Part shown: positions 37,274 to 45,864 of the stretch, piece by piece
Layout of the letters: each line of letters opens with the position of its first letter
How positions within the stretch are numbered: the stretch's first letter is position 1
NCBI GenBank assembly: GCA_022447525.1
Contig: JAKVBA010000009.1
Coordinates: 1-64,000, forward strand
Reading direction: 5' to 3'
Source of the DNA: Gammaproteobacteria bacterium
GTDB taxonomy: Bacteria; Pseudomonadota; Gammaproteobacteria; Arenicellales; Arenicellaceae
Length of the DNA stretch: 64,000 nt
Notes under the pieces: model-generated
Told to the model about the DNA's origin: nothing
Databases searched by the model: none
The model's input: the letters and a program-made list of their open reading frames with translations, nothing else
Translations under genes and position numbers: made by a program

Positions 37274-38000
37274 GGTTGCTGGTACCCCAGCAAAGCAGTC
37301 GAGCGATTTGCGCCAGCTTAGCGATTTGTCTGGGAGAGCCAAACTTTCGATTGCCGCGCTGATCCTCTCTAATCTAGTGCCTCTTATAGGGGTGCTGTAC
37401 TTTGATTGGGATCACCGCTTGGTCATTGCTTTATTTTGGATAGAGAATTTAATTATCGGCGCTTTCAATATCCTCAAAATGACTGGCGCTATGGTGGTGG
37501 GTAAGAAGGTTGATTTATTTACTCCCGTTTTCTTTTTATTTCACTACGGGCTCTTTTGCACAGTGCACGGCGCTATTTTATGGGAGTTGCTCGAACTTGG
37601 TGAGGTTCCAAAGGTAGAGCAATTATTTGGTTTCGACACCTCAGGTTTTATAGGGCTCGTTGCCGACGGAGTAGGCGTGTTTTATGGTTTTGTGGATCTT
37701 TATTCGCCCGTGATCTGGTTAGGTATTGTCAGCATCGTACTGAGTAAAACCGTCTCTTTTATGGAAAACTTTATTCTAAAAGGTGAGATCCTATCGACTA
37801 CGCCGAAAGACTTAATGGGCAAGCCTTATGGCAAGATTGTTGCGATGCACATTGGGGTGATACTCGGAGCATTTGCGATTCAAAAGTTTGGATCTTCGGT
37901 GTGGATATTGGTGGTTATTATTGGGTTTAAGATGTTGGTCGATATTCTTACTCATCTGAATGACCATAAAGCGGGTGAACTCGAGACAATACAGAGTTAA
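37233..38000 (+). CDS. DUF6498-type integral membrane protein
   Basis: A membrane protein with six or so hydrophobic segments (IAALILSNLVPLIGVLYF, VIALFWIENLIIGAFNILKMTGAM, FFLFHYGLFCTVHGAILWELL, IWLGIVSIVLSKTVSFMENFIL, VAMHIGVILGAFAIQ, VWILVVIIGFKMLVDILTHLNDH). The FWIENLIIGAFNILK block is the feature of DUF6498. The start is uncertain: the track uses TTG at 37203, I prefer the ATG at 37233 (or 37239); all overlap the thioesterase, and a later start near 37315 is possible. Function unknown. Confidence 0.75.
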   Translation: MRMGKRWPYKSPSKVAGTPAKQSSDLRQLSDLSGRAKLSIAALILSNLVPLIGVLYFDWDHRLVIALFWIENLIIGAFNILKMTGAMVVGKKVDLFTPVFFLFHYGLFCTVHGAILWELLELGEVPKVEQLFGFDTSGFIGLVADGVGVFYGFVDLYSPVIWLGIVSIVLSKTVSFMENFILKGEILSTTPKDLMGKPYGKIVAMHIGVILGAFAIQKFGSSVWILVVIIGFKMLVDILTHLNDHKAGELETIQS

Positions 38001-38044
38001 TAAAACCTTCAGTTTGAGTTCAGAATAATCTGCCACAATGTAAT

Positions 38045-38317
38045 GGAATCTCTGATTTAATCGATTTTGCCTTTGGTGGCGTCTTTGCAGTAGGCAAGTA
38101 AGGCATCTGCGGATCCGTGTTAATCATTCTAAATTAATGAGTTAAAACGATGAGTGGGTAATGCGCAGCTCGACCCTGCAAGGGTTTGGACCAAAAGCCT
38201 CTCACTCTTCGTTATAATATTTGGCAGAAGAATGTCTGTTGCGCGGTACATTGTCGCCTCGATTGAGAGACGTTTGGCACTCAAACAAAGGCTAAATTCG
38301 ATTAAATCAGAATTTCC
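38045..38317. mobile_element. 273-bp inverted-repeat element (MITE-like)
   Basis: The left arm reads GGAATCTCTGATTTAATCGA and the right arm, reverse complemented, GGAAATTCTGATTTAATCGA. With a one-base gap the match continues through GCCTTTG, giving about 30 bases of inverted repeat. The ends resemble those of the MITE at 36.2 kb (GGAACCTCTGATTAATTA). There is no ORF inside and no clear target duplication. It fills the gap before the SIMPL-domain gene and contains a TATAAT (38213) that might serve that gene. Confidence 0.6.
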
Positions 38318-38393
38318 TGAGCTGTAAATTCTGACTAACTTAAATGTGACTCACTTGTCCTAGTTACATTGCATGGCTTTAAATGGAGGAAGC

Positions 38394-39095
38394 ATGAAGC
38401 GTTTAATCTGTCTTTTTTTAATCTCTCTAATCTCGGTGAGCAGCATGGCAAATGACGAAATGACCAAAGTAGGTGATACGATCCAAGTTCAAGGCAACGG
38501 TGAAGTCACCGCCGAACCCGATCAAGCTATTCTGTGGCTTTCCGTTAATGCGCTAAGTAAAGACGTAGAAGCGGCTAAACAACAAGCTGATACGAAATAC
38601 AAAGCCGTGTTGGCGGCGACAAAGAAAAATGGTATCGACCGATTAGACATCAAGTCGTCGGGAATATCAGTGCAGCCAGAGTATCAATGGCAAGATAATT
38701 CGCAAGTGCTTGTTGGCACTCGCATTACGCGTTCCGTCACTATTACGGTCAATGAAATCGATCGGGTGGCCGAGTTACTGCAAGATTTGGTCGAGGGCGA
38801 TGTCTCAACCGTCAATAATGTGCAAACTGGTTTCAAAGATAGAAAGTCGTTAGAGAGAAAGGCGCTAAAAGCGGCGATAGAAGACGCAAAAGATAAAGCT
38901 CAATTTCTCGCTGATCAGTTTGACAAGACTCTTGGATCAGCTCGCACAATCTCTGAAGCACAACGGCAGTCATCACCTCGCCAGTTTCGTGGTGGTTTGG
39001 AAATGGCTAAATCTATGGCCGCTGATCTCCCTGAAGAGTACTTTGGTACTCAGGCGGTACGTGCCACGGTAAATGTGGTGTTTCATTCCAACTAA
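38394..39095 (+). CDS. SIMPL-domain (DUF541) periplasmic protein
   Basis: I chose the ATG at 38394, preceded by GGAGGA and opening a signal peptide (KRLICLFLISLISVSSMAND), over the track Met seven codons upstream. The 233-residue product has the SIMPL/DUF541 start (IQVQGNGEVTAEPDQAILWLSVNA) and the ending EYFGTQAVRATVNVVFHSN. Related proteins include E. coli YggE, linked to oxidative stress tolerance; function is not settled. The next gene follows after 21 bases. Confidence 0.86.
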   Translation: MKRLICLFLISLISVSSMANDEMTKVGDTIQVQGNGEVTAEPDQAILWLSVNALSKDVEAAKQQADTKYKAVLAATKKNGIDRLDIKSSGISVQPEYQWQDNSQVLVGTRITRSVTITVNEIDRVAELLQDLVEGDVSTVNNVQTGFKDRKSLERKALKAAIEDAKDKAQFLADQFDKTLGSARTISEAQRQSSPRQFRGGLEMAKSMAADLPEEYFGTQAVRATVNVVFHSN

Positions 39096-39116
39096 TTAAC
39101 TATACGGTAGACGAAT

Positions 39117-39794
39117 ATGATTAAGTTCCTTTTTAAATCAGTCCTAGTAATAGCCCTATTGGTGGTGGCAGTGGGCGCTATTGGTATTTATTCAGCGCGA
39201 TCTTTGCCAAATTGGTTTGATGAAACCAAAGCCAATACTGACTTTGCTGGTGAGACGATTAGAAAGGAGCTTGGTAGTAAAAACCAAAATCAATTTCTTG
39301 CTGACAAGTCTAAAGAGATATTATCCGGTAATGTGTCGTTTGACGAAGGCGAGTTTAACGCCCTGATGTTGGCGGCAATCAAAGCCGATGCCGATGGTAG
39401 AAAACTTCTGGCAGTCAGCGATGGTGTGAAAGCCTTTTTGCGTCGCGATGAGATCGAAATCGCCGCGGTAATAAACCTTAACAAACTCGGTAAGATTGAT
39501 CCTAAAGCACGCAAGAAGATCGAAAAGTTCGACAAACTATTTTGGATTATCGATGATGGTCGAGTCGCCGTTTCGCTCTACGGAACGCCCGTCGCCCGCC
39601 GCGGAGGCCTTGGTATCAAAGACGACTTTCACCTTAAAGTTGGCCAAATTCCATTCAGCAACAACACATTAAGAAGCCTGAAAGTACCAGTAGAAAAAGC
39701 AAACAAGGAAAGGATGTCAGTAAAATACCTAAACGTTAAATCCGTTGCAGTGTCCAGAGGAAAAATCGATTTTCAGGTCCAGCCGAGGCTGTAG
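39117..39794 (+). CDS. Membrane-anchored hypothetical protein
   Basis: A 225-residue protein with one N-terminal membrane segment (SVLVIALLVVAVGAIGIYSA) and a periplasmic part with mixed alpha/beta character (VSFDEGEFNALMLAAIKADADGRKLLAVSDGVKAFLRRDEIEIAAVINLNKLGKID). I do not recognise the family. It starts 21 bases after the SIMPL-domain gene, so the two probably form one envelope-related unit. It ends 32 bases before the first 22-bp repeat copy. Confidence 0.7.
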   Translation: MIKFLFKSVLVIALLVVAVGAIGIYSARSLPNWFDETKANTDFAGETIRKELGSKNQNQFLADKSKEILSGNVSFDEGEFNALMLAAIKADADGRKLLAVSDGVKAFLRRDEIEIAAVINLNKLGKIDPKARKKIEKFDKLFWIIDDGRVAVSLYGTPVARRGGLGIKDDFHLKVGQIPFSNNTLRSLKVPVEKANKERMSVKYLNVKSVAVSRGKIDFQVQPRL

Positions 39795-39825
39795 AGAGTA
39801 GTGAAAGCTAATTCGTTAAATGCAA

Positions 39826-39847
39826 ATTTGGGGTCAGAGTAAAAACT
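39826..39847 (+). repeat. 22-bp direct repeat, copy 1
   Basis: ATTTGGGGTCAGAGTAAAAA plus CT, identical to the copy at 40821-40842 in the same orientation. It shares GGGGTCAG with the left end of the RAYT element at 124, and I recall this type of end beside RAYT genes; both links are suggestive, not shown. Confidence 0.75.
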
Positions 39848-39867
39848 AGTAGTGCACCAATATACCT

Positions 39868-40245
39868 TTACAACAAGCTCACTGCGAGGCCGAAGTTTGC
39901 CAATATCAGCAAGAAATCCGTTACTAAGATAAATCGAATCGTCCCTTTAACGTGGCAAGCACCAATACCTTTTCTGTTCTGTAGTGCTAATGGTAGATTT
40001 CCGCAAAATTGTGACCCGTGCGCGACAGCAAATAAAATTAAAAGAATTAATCTTTGTGGGTCTGATGAAAAGTTGGCGAGATTGAAAAGCAGAAGGACAT
40101 TTAAGACAGAGAGAGCTAATTTGAAGCCACTTAAAAATTTATCCGACGCGATTACAGGCTGATATGCCGGTGTATTTCGGTCTTCTTTAAGAACAATCAA
40201 TTTTGCAAATATTGCGCTTCTAATTGAGAAAACGTTAAACCCCAC
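39868..40245 (-). CDS. Hypothetical small membrane protein
   Basis: A 125-residue frame with about three hydrophobic segments (FKLALSVLNVLLLFNLANF, QRLILLILFAVAHGSQF, IRFILVTDFLLILANFGLAVSLL). No family is recognised. It lies wholly inside the segment bounded by the two 22-bp repeats. No strong ribosome site; it could be intact or the remnant of a longer gene. Confidence 0.45.
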   Translation of the reverse strand: MGFNVFSIRSAIFAKLIVLKEDRNTPAYQPVIASDKFLSGFKLALSVLNVLLLFNLANFSSDPQRLILLILFAVAHGSQFCGNLPLALQNRKGIGACHVKGTIRFILVTDFLLILANFGLAVSLL

Positions 40246-40418
40246 AGCAAACTAAATGGCATTTATGGCGAGCAAGAATGCCATTTAGTTTCGTTATGGT
40301 TAGGTTAAGACAAAAGTGCTGGGTCCTACTGCGTCAACGCTAAAAAATACCTCTTCTTAAAGGAACTTGGAACATCGTTTTATAGTATGGGCAAAAATCA
40401 ATGTCTCACTAGTAGAAT

Positions 40419-40820
40419 CTAAATAAGTAAAATAGCGGTCACGACCAGCAAAACCAGCATAATTGAAATTGCGAGCACATAGCTCAAAAATACTTTAAGA
40501 AAGCGAATAGGCCAATTACTCCGGTTGAATAGTGTTACTAATACAAAACTTGCATAGGAAACGGACACAAACAGGCTGATAGTCTCAATTAAGTCTGAAT
40601 TAGTTACTAAGATGCCTAGCAGGGCAAAAGCCGAATAAATTAGTGATTGGTGACCTGTGATATACAGATTGATAACAACATGTTCGAGATAGTTTTTATC
40701 GTCTTTGATAAAGGCGAGGTAGCTAGATAACGAAAATATAGGGATGACTAGAAGAGTGGTGATCGCATAATTATCCGCCAGCCAAGTAATACCATTGATT
40801 AATACCTTATCTGAAGTTCT
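40419..40820 (-). pseudogene. C-terminal fragment of a DUF3667-like membrane protein
   Basis: An open frame without any usable start reads NYLEHVVINLYITGHQSLIYSAFALLG, resembling the C-terminal half of DUF3667 proteins, with four membrane segments and a normal stop. The 5' side is cut exactly where the second 22-bp repeat begins; beyond it the frame has no related sequence. The ORF track misses it because no ATG remains. A 5'-truncated relic, probably cut by the repeat-bearing element. Confidence 0.55.
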
Positions 40821-40842
40821 ATTTGGGGTCAGAGTAAAAACT
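40821..40842 (+). repeat. 22-bp direct repeat, copy 2
   Basis: Identical to the copy at 39826, 995 bases away. It marks the break point of the DUF3667-like fragment. Confidence 0.75.
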
Positions 40843-40883
40843 CGAAAATATGGAAATCGATCGGCAATTTAATACTATCAATA

Positions 40884-42158
40884 TCAAAATAAAACTTTCA
40901 CGTTTACCAAAACATCGCTTCCCACCCAAGTGGGGTCTGCCCAATCACCAACTCCAATATTCCATTGATGTCTATTGAGGCTCGCGATGCCTTGTAATTC
41001 TTTGCCTTTTTCTGTGTTGGTGATTTTGAATTTTAATTCGCAGGCTTGACTGATTCCTTTCATGGACAGTGTGCCTTTCGCGATGAACTCATTATCACCA
41101 AAGTCAGGAGATTTAGGGTCGATGCTGACGAAGTCGTTCGCGTAAAAGCGTGCTATTGGAAATTCGATTACGTTGAAAAAGTCGGGGGATAAAATCGTGC
41201 TGTCTCGTTCTTCATCGTTTGATCCGACTGATCCAATTTCGATTGAAACGTCGAACACCGATTGATCTAGAGCGGCGGGATCAAACTGTAGTTTGCCTTC
41301 CCACTTGTTCCATCGACCGGTGAATGGGGCGCCAGCTTGTTCACCGGTAAAGTCGATATAGCTGTTTGAGTAGTCAATATTCCAAAGTGGTAGATTGCTG
41401 ATCTTAGCTTGTGTGTCCTCTGTTTGTTCTGACGCAGGGCTCTCTAAAGTCTCGGCTAAGGTTTGAGTTGTCACCAGCGTTTCGTCTTGTGTCGAAGAGA
41501 TAGATACAACTTTTCCCCAGATTAACACTCCAGCGAGAAGCGTAATCAAACCGATTGAAATGGTGCCTTTGCTGCTCATTCTTGTGAGTACATTGTCTTT
41601 ATCCACTACATGATGTTTTATGGCGGCGATCACATGAACTGCGGCGAGTATGATCAACGTATCGGACAATCTTAAGTGCATTGTAGCCAGCGTTTCGGCC
41701 ATGGTTTTGTTTGCGCTGATGAGGTCGGGCAGGGCAATCAGATTAAACCAGCTTACAGAGTAGGCATTCGCGGACGACATAAGCCAGCCGCTAACAGGTA
41801 AAGCGAAGAGGCAAAAATACAGCAAAAAATGAGACGTGTTAGACGCCAACTTTTGCCAACTCGGCATCGACTCAGGTAGTGTAGGAGGGGTACTGTTCAG
41901 TCGATAGACTAATCGAATAATGGCAATCACTAATATCGTAATGCCGATGGATTTATGATTAGCGATGATGGCTAGTTGTTTTACCGTTGCGTTTGTTTGT
42001 TCAGCAATATGCGCTAATTCAATGAGTACGTACTGCAGTCCGATGAGAGCGGCCACCAACCAGTGTAAGGTTTTGCCGATAGCAGAGTAGTCTGAGCGTG
42101 TCTCTGAGCTGCTCTTATTGGGACTACTACTTTGGCCATTACTAGTGGATGTTGCCAT
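40884..42158 (-). CDS. Cytochrome b561 - YceI fusion protein
   Basis: Residues about 20-215 form a cytochrome b561 domain with four membrane helices and candidate heme histidines (TLHWLVAALIGLQYVLIELAH, ANHKSIGITILVIAIIRLVYRL, TSHFLLYFCLFALPVSGWLMSS, LRLSDTLIILAAVHVIAAIKHHVVDK). Residues about 260-424 are a periplasmic YceI domain (WNIDYSNSYIDFTGEQAGAPFTGRWNKWEGKLQFDP), a lipocalin-like fold that binds isoprenoids such as polyprenols or quinones. In E. coli YceJ and YceI are separate neighbours; here they are one chain of 424 residues. Its start overlaps the xerC stop, so it is probably the last gene of dapF-DUF484-xerC. Confidence 0.88.
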   Translation of the reverse strand: MATSTSNGQSSSPNKSSSETRSDYSAIGKTLHWLVAALIGLQYVLIELAHIAEQTNATVKQLAIIANHKSIGITILVIAIIRLVYRLNSTPPTLPESMPSWQKLASNTSHFLLYFCLFALPVSGWLMSSANAYSVSWFNLIALPDLISANKTMAETLATMHLRLSDTLIILAAVHVIAAIKHHVVDKDNVLTRMSSKGTISIGLITLLAGVLIWGKVVSISSTQDETLVTTQTLAETLESPASEQTEDTQAKISNLPLWNIDYSNSYIDFTGEQAGAPFTGRWNKWEGKLQFDPAALDQSVFDVSIEIGSVGSNDEERDSTILSPDFFNVIEFPIARFYANDFVSIDPKSPDFGDNEFIAKGTLSMKGISQACELKFKITNTEKGKELQGIASLNRHQWNIGVGDWADPTWVGSDVLVNVKVLF

Positions 42159-43117
42159 TACTCTGGTTTGTTCTTTATCTCTGGTTTCGCGTTTTGACTG
42201 GATTTCCCCCGAGCCCTTGGGTGCGCGTCGTCATAAACCTGGGCTAAGTGTTGAAAATCAAGGTGAGTGTAGATTTGGGTAGTGCTGATGTTAGCGTGAC
42301 CCAGAAGCTCTTGCACGGCCCTGAGCTCACCACTTGATTCAAGAACATGACTCGCAAACGAGTGTCGAAGCATATGGGGACTCACGTGCATCTCTACGCC
42401 TTGACGTTTGGCCCAGTATTTAACGCGTTCTTGTACGTTGCGCGTGCTGATACGTTTGCCGAGCTTGCTGATAAACAAAGCCTCAAAATCTTTAATGGGA
42501 AGCGCGTTACGTTGCAGTAGCCAATTTCGAATGGCTTGATTAGCTTCACGACCGACAGGAAGGTCGCGTTCTTTGCTGCCTTTGCCGCGAACCCGTACGA
42601 TGGATTCGGCTAAGTCCAAATCATTTAAGTCGATGCCGCAAAGCTCACTCAAACGCAAACCCGAAGAGTAGAAAAGCTCAAGCATCGCCTTGTCTCGGTA
42701 GCTGAGAGGGTCATCGGCGTCCAGCTCAACCAGTGAAACGATCTGATCCACTGAGAGAGTTTTGGGTAGGCGTTTTTCACCTTTTGGTGCGCGCACATCG
42801 TCAAACGGATTGTTCTTTAAGATACCGCATTTGATTAAATAGTTTGCCAAGCCGCGCCCGCTAGACAATATTCGTTTTATGCTATTCGCGTTCATGCCTT
42901 TAGCATTTAGGCTCGCTGCAAAAAGCCTTACGTTGTGTGGGTTGATGCCTTGCCACAGTAATACGCCTTTTGAATCGAAGAAGTCTAAGAGTTTTTTGAT
43001 GTCGCGCTGATACGCCTTTAGTGTGTGATCAGAAAGGCGTCGCTCGTGTTTGAGAACAGCAAGATAATCGCCAACGTAATCGCTGGCGGTTTTATTGCTG
43101 TTTTCATTCTGAGACAT
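42158..43117 (-). CDS. xerC: Tyrosine recombinase XerC
   Basis: Site-specific recombinase that, with XerD, resolves chromosome dimers at dif. The N-terminal SAM-like domain is YLAVLKHERRLSDHTLKAYQRDIKKLLDF. The catalytic domain has Arg in SSGLRLSELCGIDL, HMLRHSFASHVLE, LLGHANISTTQIYTHL with the nucleophilic Tyr. 319 residues, slightly longer than usual with a basic tail. Third gene after dapF and DUF484, as in pseudomonads. Confidence 0.95.
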   Translation of the reverse strand: MSQNENSNKTASDYVGDYLAVLKHERRLSDHTLKAYQRDIKKLLDFFDSKGVLLWQGINPHNVRLFAASLNAKGMNANSIKRILSSGRGLANYLIKCGILKNNPFDDVRAPKGEKRLPKTLSVDQIVSLVELDADDPLSYRDKAMLELFYSSGLRLSELCGIDLNDLDLAESIVRVRGKGSKERDLPVGREANQAIRNWLLQRNALPIKDFEALFISKLGKRISTRNVQERVKYWAKRQGVEMHVSPHMLRHSFASHVLESSGELRAVQELLGHANISTTQIYTHLDFQHLAQVYDDAHPRARGKSSQNAKPEIKNKPE

Positions 43118-43120
43118 AGA

Positions 43121-43813
43121 TTAGCTATTCGAGCTGGCCTTTACCGATGATGCCACTGATTGTGGTTGCAGTCTTTTGAGGCATACTCCAGCCATCAGAC
43201 CTAGCCGGTCTAAATGAGCCGTACCAAGATCGTTGGTATACCGTTCGAGATCGCGTGAACCCAGCGCCAAAACACCCAGAGTAACATTGCTGGTGTCAGT
43301 GCTTAAAGGGACCAGTGCGGCAGACTGAATGTCGTCATTGAAGAATAATTGCATGATCTGACTTGGCCATCGGTTGTCGCACATCGAACGATTTCCATTC
43401 AACCTTCTCAAGGTTTCCTCATAGCCTTTGGTTTCGCTGGGTCTTCTCGATACGGACGCTGATGTTTTAATTGATACTTGATCTATCGCGAATGTCTGGC
43501 GTAGAACTCTAGGGAATTCCGAGGCGAACTGAGATAGATTTTCGCAGCCGATTAGTTGGCTGATGACATCGGAGAACTGGTTGCTTATTTCTTCATTTTC
43601 TCGAGCATTTTGGAAGAGCTCTGCTTGGGTCATTTTTTGCGCTGCTAGACGCTCTTTCAGGGCGGCTATCTGACGTTCTAATAATGACGATGTGCTGCGG
43701 CTGTCGGATAGTGAAACCCGCTCTAATAGCTCTGGGTACTGTTGAAAAATGCTTGGATTTTCAGCTAAAAAATCAGCAAAATCGGATAGTTTGAAGTTCT
43801 TTTCTTGGCTCAT
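43121..43813 (-). CDS. DUF484 family protein
   Basis: A 230-residue DUF484 protein: LSDFADFLAENPSIFQQYPELLERVSL at the N-terminus, a coiled coil (SLLERQIAALKERLAAQKMTQAELFQNARENEEISNQF) and a GAF-like domain (AALVPLSTDTSNVTLGVLALGSRDLERYTNDLGTAHLDRLG). Function unknown, but constantly found between dapF and xerC in gammaproteobacteria. It sits ten bases after dapF and three before xerC. Confidence 0.93.
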   Translation of the reverse strand: MSQEKNFKLSDFADFLAENPSIFQQYPELLERVSLSDSRSTSSLLERQIAALKERLAAQKMTQAELFQNARENEEISNQFSDVISQLIGCENLSQFASEFPRVLRQTFAIDQVSIKTSASVSRRPSETKGYEETLRRLNGNRSMCDNRWPSQIMQLFFNDDIQSAALVPLSTDTSNVTLGVLALGSRDLERYTNDLGTAHLDRLGLMAGVCLKRLQPQSVASSVKASSNS

Positions 43814-43823
43814 GGTTTTTTCT

Positions 43824-44666
43824 TTAACTGCGTTCTAATTCAAGAACGCCTTCAAATGTTGTTGCTGCTGGCCCGGTCATCATCACAGCATGACCATCGC
43901 CTTGCCATTCAATGATCAAATCACCACCACGTAGATGAGCGGTTACTTTGGAGTCGAGCAAGCCCCGTTGGATACCGGCAACCACCGCTGCACAGGCTCC
44001 AGAACCACAGGCGATGGTTTCGCCAGCGCCGCGTTCGAATACACGTAAATTGATCTCCGCTCTGGAGACAACTTGCATAAAACCTATGTTTGCTTTGTCT
44101 GGGAATATCGAGTGACTTTCGAGTAAGGGCCCGAGACGCTCCACCGGGGCTTTGACAGTATCTTCCACTAGTAAAACAGCATGAGGGTTGCCCATGGAAG
44201 AAGCGGAAAACTCAACGAGTTCATCATTAATCTCTAAAGAATATAGATTTTTTTTAGCTGATTCATCCAGTGGTATATCCGCAGGTTCAAATCTTGGAGG
44301 CCCCATGTCTACGGTAACTAAATTTGTGCCTTGATGCGCCTCAAGAATTAATTCGCCAGTAGAAGTCTCTACTTTGATCGGATTTTTTGAGCTCAGTCCT
44401 TTTTCGTGCACATACCTTAAGAAACAACGAGAGCCGTTGCCGCACTGACCAACCTCACTGCCATCAGCGTTGATGATGCGGTATTTAAAATCAATTCCGT
44501 CTCTGTCGGATTGTTCGACGATCAAGATTTGATCGCAGCCTACACCAAAATGACGATCGGCAATAAAGGCAGCTTGCTCAGCACTCAAGTCGACTGGGTT
44601 TTCAGTAAAATCCAAAACCACAAAGTCGTTTCCAAGGCCGTGCATTTTTGTAAAAGGTAGCTTCAT
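43824..44666 (-). CDS. dapF: Diaminopimelate epimerase
   Basis: Converts LL- to meso-diaminopimelate for lysine and peptidoglycan. The start MKLPFTKMHGLGNDFVVLDF is diagnostic. The two catalytic cysteines are in GQCGNGSRCFLRYV and TIACGSGACAAVVAG. 280 residues, normal. First gene of dapF-DUF484-xerC-b561/YceI on the minus strand; lysA and lptM, its usual upstream partners, lie 13 kb away in this window. Confidence 0.97.
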   Translation of the reverse strand: MKLPFTKMHGLGNDFVVLDFTENPVDLSAEQAAFIADRHFGVGCDQILIVEQSDRDGIDFKYRIINADGSEVGQCGNGSRCFLRYVHEKGLSSKNPIKVETSTGELILEAHQGTNLVTVDMGPPRFEPADIPLDESAKKNLYSLEINDELVEFSASSMGNPHAVLLVEDTVKAPVERLGPLLESHSIFPDKANIGFMQVVSRAEINLRVFERGAGETIACGSGACAAVVAGIQRGLLDSKVTAHLRGGDLIIEWQGDGHAVMMTGPAATTFEGVLELERS

Positions 44667-44887
44667 AAAGCGTATTTAATCACAGACATCTTTGCAGTGG
44701 ACTGTTTTTACCCAATTCCAGCGATAAAAATGTACTCGAGTGCGCATTTATTTTTACGTACACTCCGCTTTTGCCTGCATTGAGCGTGCCCTTTGGATAT
44801 TTGCCTCGGTCTTGTGTAAAAACTGTTGAATGCAAAGGTCCCTTAAAATGCAGAAGTTTCTCACTTGTCAGCAGTTATAATTAGAAT

Positions 44888-45532
44888 ATGCAAATAGACT
44901 GGAAAAATATTGATACCGTGCTGCTAGATATGGATGGCACTTTGTTGGACTTACACTTCGATAATTATTTTTGGAGTCATCATATGCCCAGAGCTTATGC
45001 TTCTAAAAACGGGCTATCGCTTGACGAGTCATATGATGTTTTAATGCCGCTTTTCAAGAAATGGGCAGGACAGTTAGAGTGGTATTGTGTTGATCATTGG
45101 TCGGACTACCTGGATCTGGACATCATGACACTCAAGCGTGAGGTTGCTGATCGCGTTGCTTATCGCCCAAAGGCACAGGAATTCCTTCAAGCCTGCAATC
45201 GCGAGACCGGTGACGTAAGGATGATCACCAATGGCCATCGGAAAGTGTTGGACCTGAAAATCGAGTACACTGCAATAGATGAATATTTTGGTGAATTATT
45301 CTGCTCTCACGAATTAGGCTATCCAAAAGAAGAGCAGGGCTTTTGGCATGAGTTGCAAAAAGTATCGCCGTTTGACCCCGCTAAAACTCTATTTATCGAC
45401 GATAACGATTCGGTTTTGACGTCGGCAGAAAAATACGGCATCGCACACATCTACAGCATCGAGCGGCCAGATTCTCAAAAACCCAGAGAGAGTCGAAGCC
45501 GTTTTATGGAGATTATTGAGTTTTGTGATTAG
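44888..45532 (+). CDS. yrfG: GMP/IMP nucleotidase YrfG (HAD family)
   Basis: HAD-superfamily nucleotidase. The beginning IDWKNIDTVLLDMDGTLLDLHFDNYFW and the blocks WYCVDHWSDYLDLDI, GYPKEEQGFWHELQK and KTLFIDDNDSVLTSAEKYGI match E. coli YrfG closely, with the DMDGT nucleophile and the DDND acid motif. It hydrolyses GMP and IMP and supports purine balance. It is divergent from dapF, in the region where other genomes have the HAD gene yigB. Confidence 0.9.
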   Translation: MQIDWKNIDTVLLDMDGTLLDLHFDNYFWSHHMPRAYASKNGLSLDESYDVLMPLFKKWAGQLEWYCVDHWSDYLDLDIMTLKREVADRVAYRPKAQEFLQACNRETGDVRMITNGHRKVLDLKIEYTAIDEYFGELFCSHELGYPKEEQGFWHELQKVSPFDPAKTLFIDDNDSVLTSAEKYGIAHIYSIERPDSQKPRESRSRFMEIIEFCD

Positions 45533-45864
45533 TATTTGGGTCAAGAAACTGGGTCTTTAAGGCTGCTATTGATCGAATATGCGCCGCGGTGCCGTTTATA
45601 CCGGCTTTGGTATGCCGGTGGTGCAAGCGTCGAGGACAATATGCGGTCAGCACTAGATTTGGGTTTTCTTTACATAATTGGTGATGAGATTTAGGCCTCT
45701 AGAGCAATAAGATAATCAACAGCAACTTGGTAAATGCGCTTGGCACTGTGGCTGTGGTGTGTTTTAGGAACGTTGGTTGAACCTTAATATGGGAGCTCGT
45801 TTTGGCGAATCATTGTGAATAGTCTCATTAAGTTAGGCCGTATTTTTGGGCGAGAGTGCCGAGG
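45533..45864. other. Gene-free stretch
   Basis: About 330 bases between the convergent yrfG and hydrolase genes. It contains a small ACCGGC/GCCGGT hairpin near 45600 without a T tract. I see nothing else. Confidence 0.35.
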
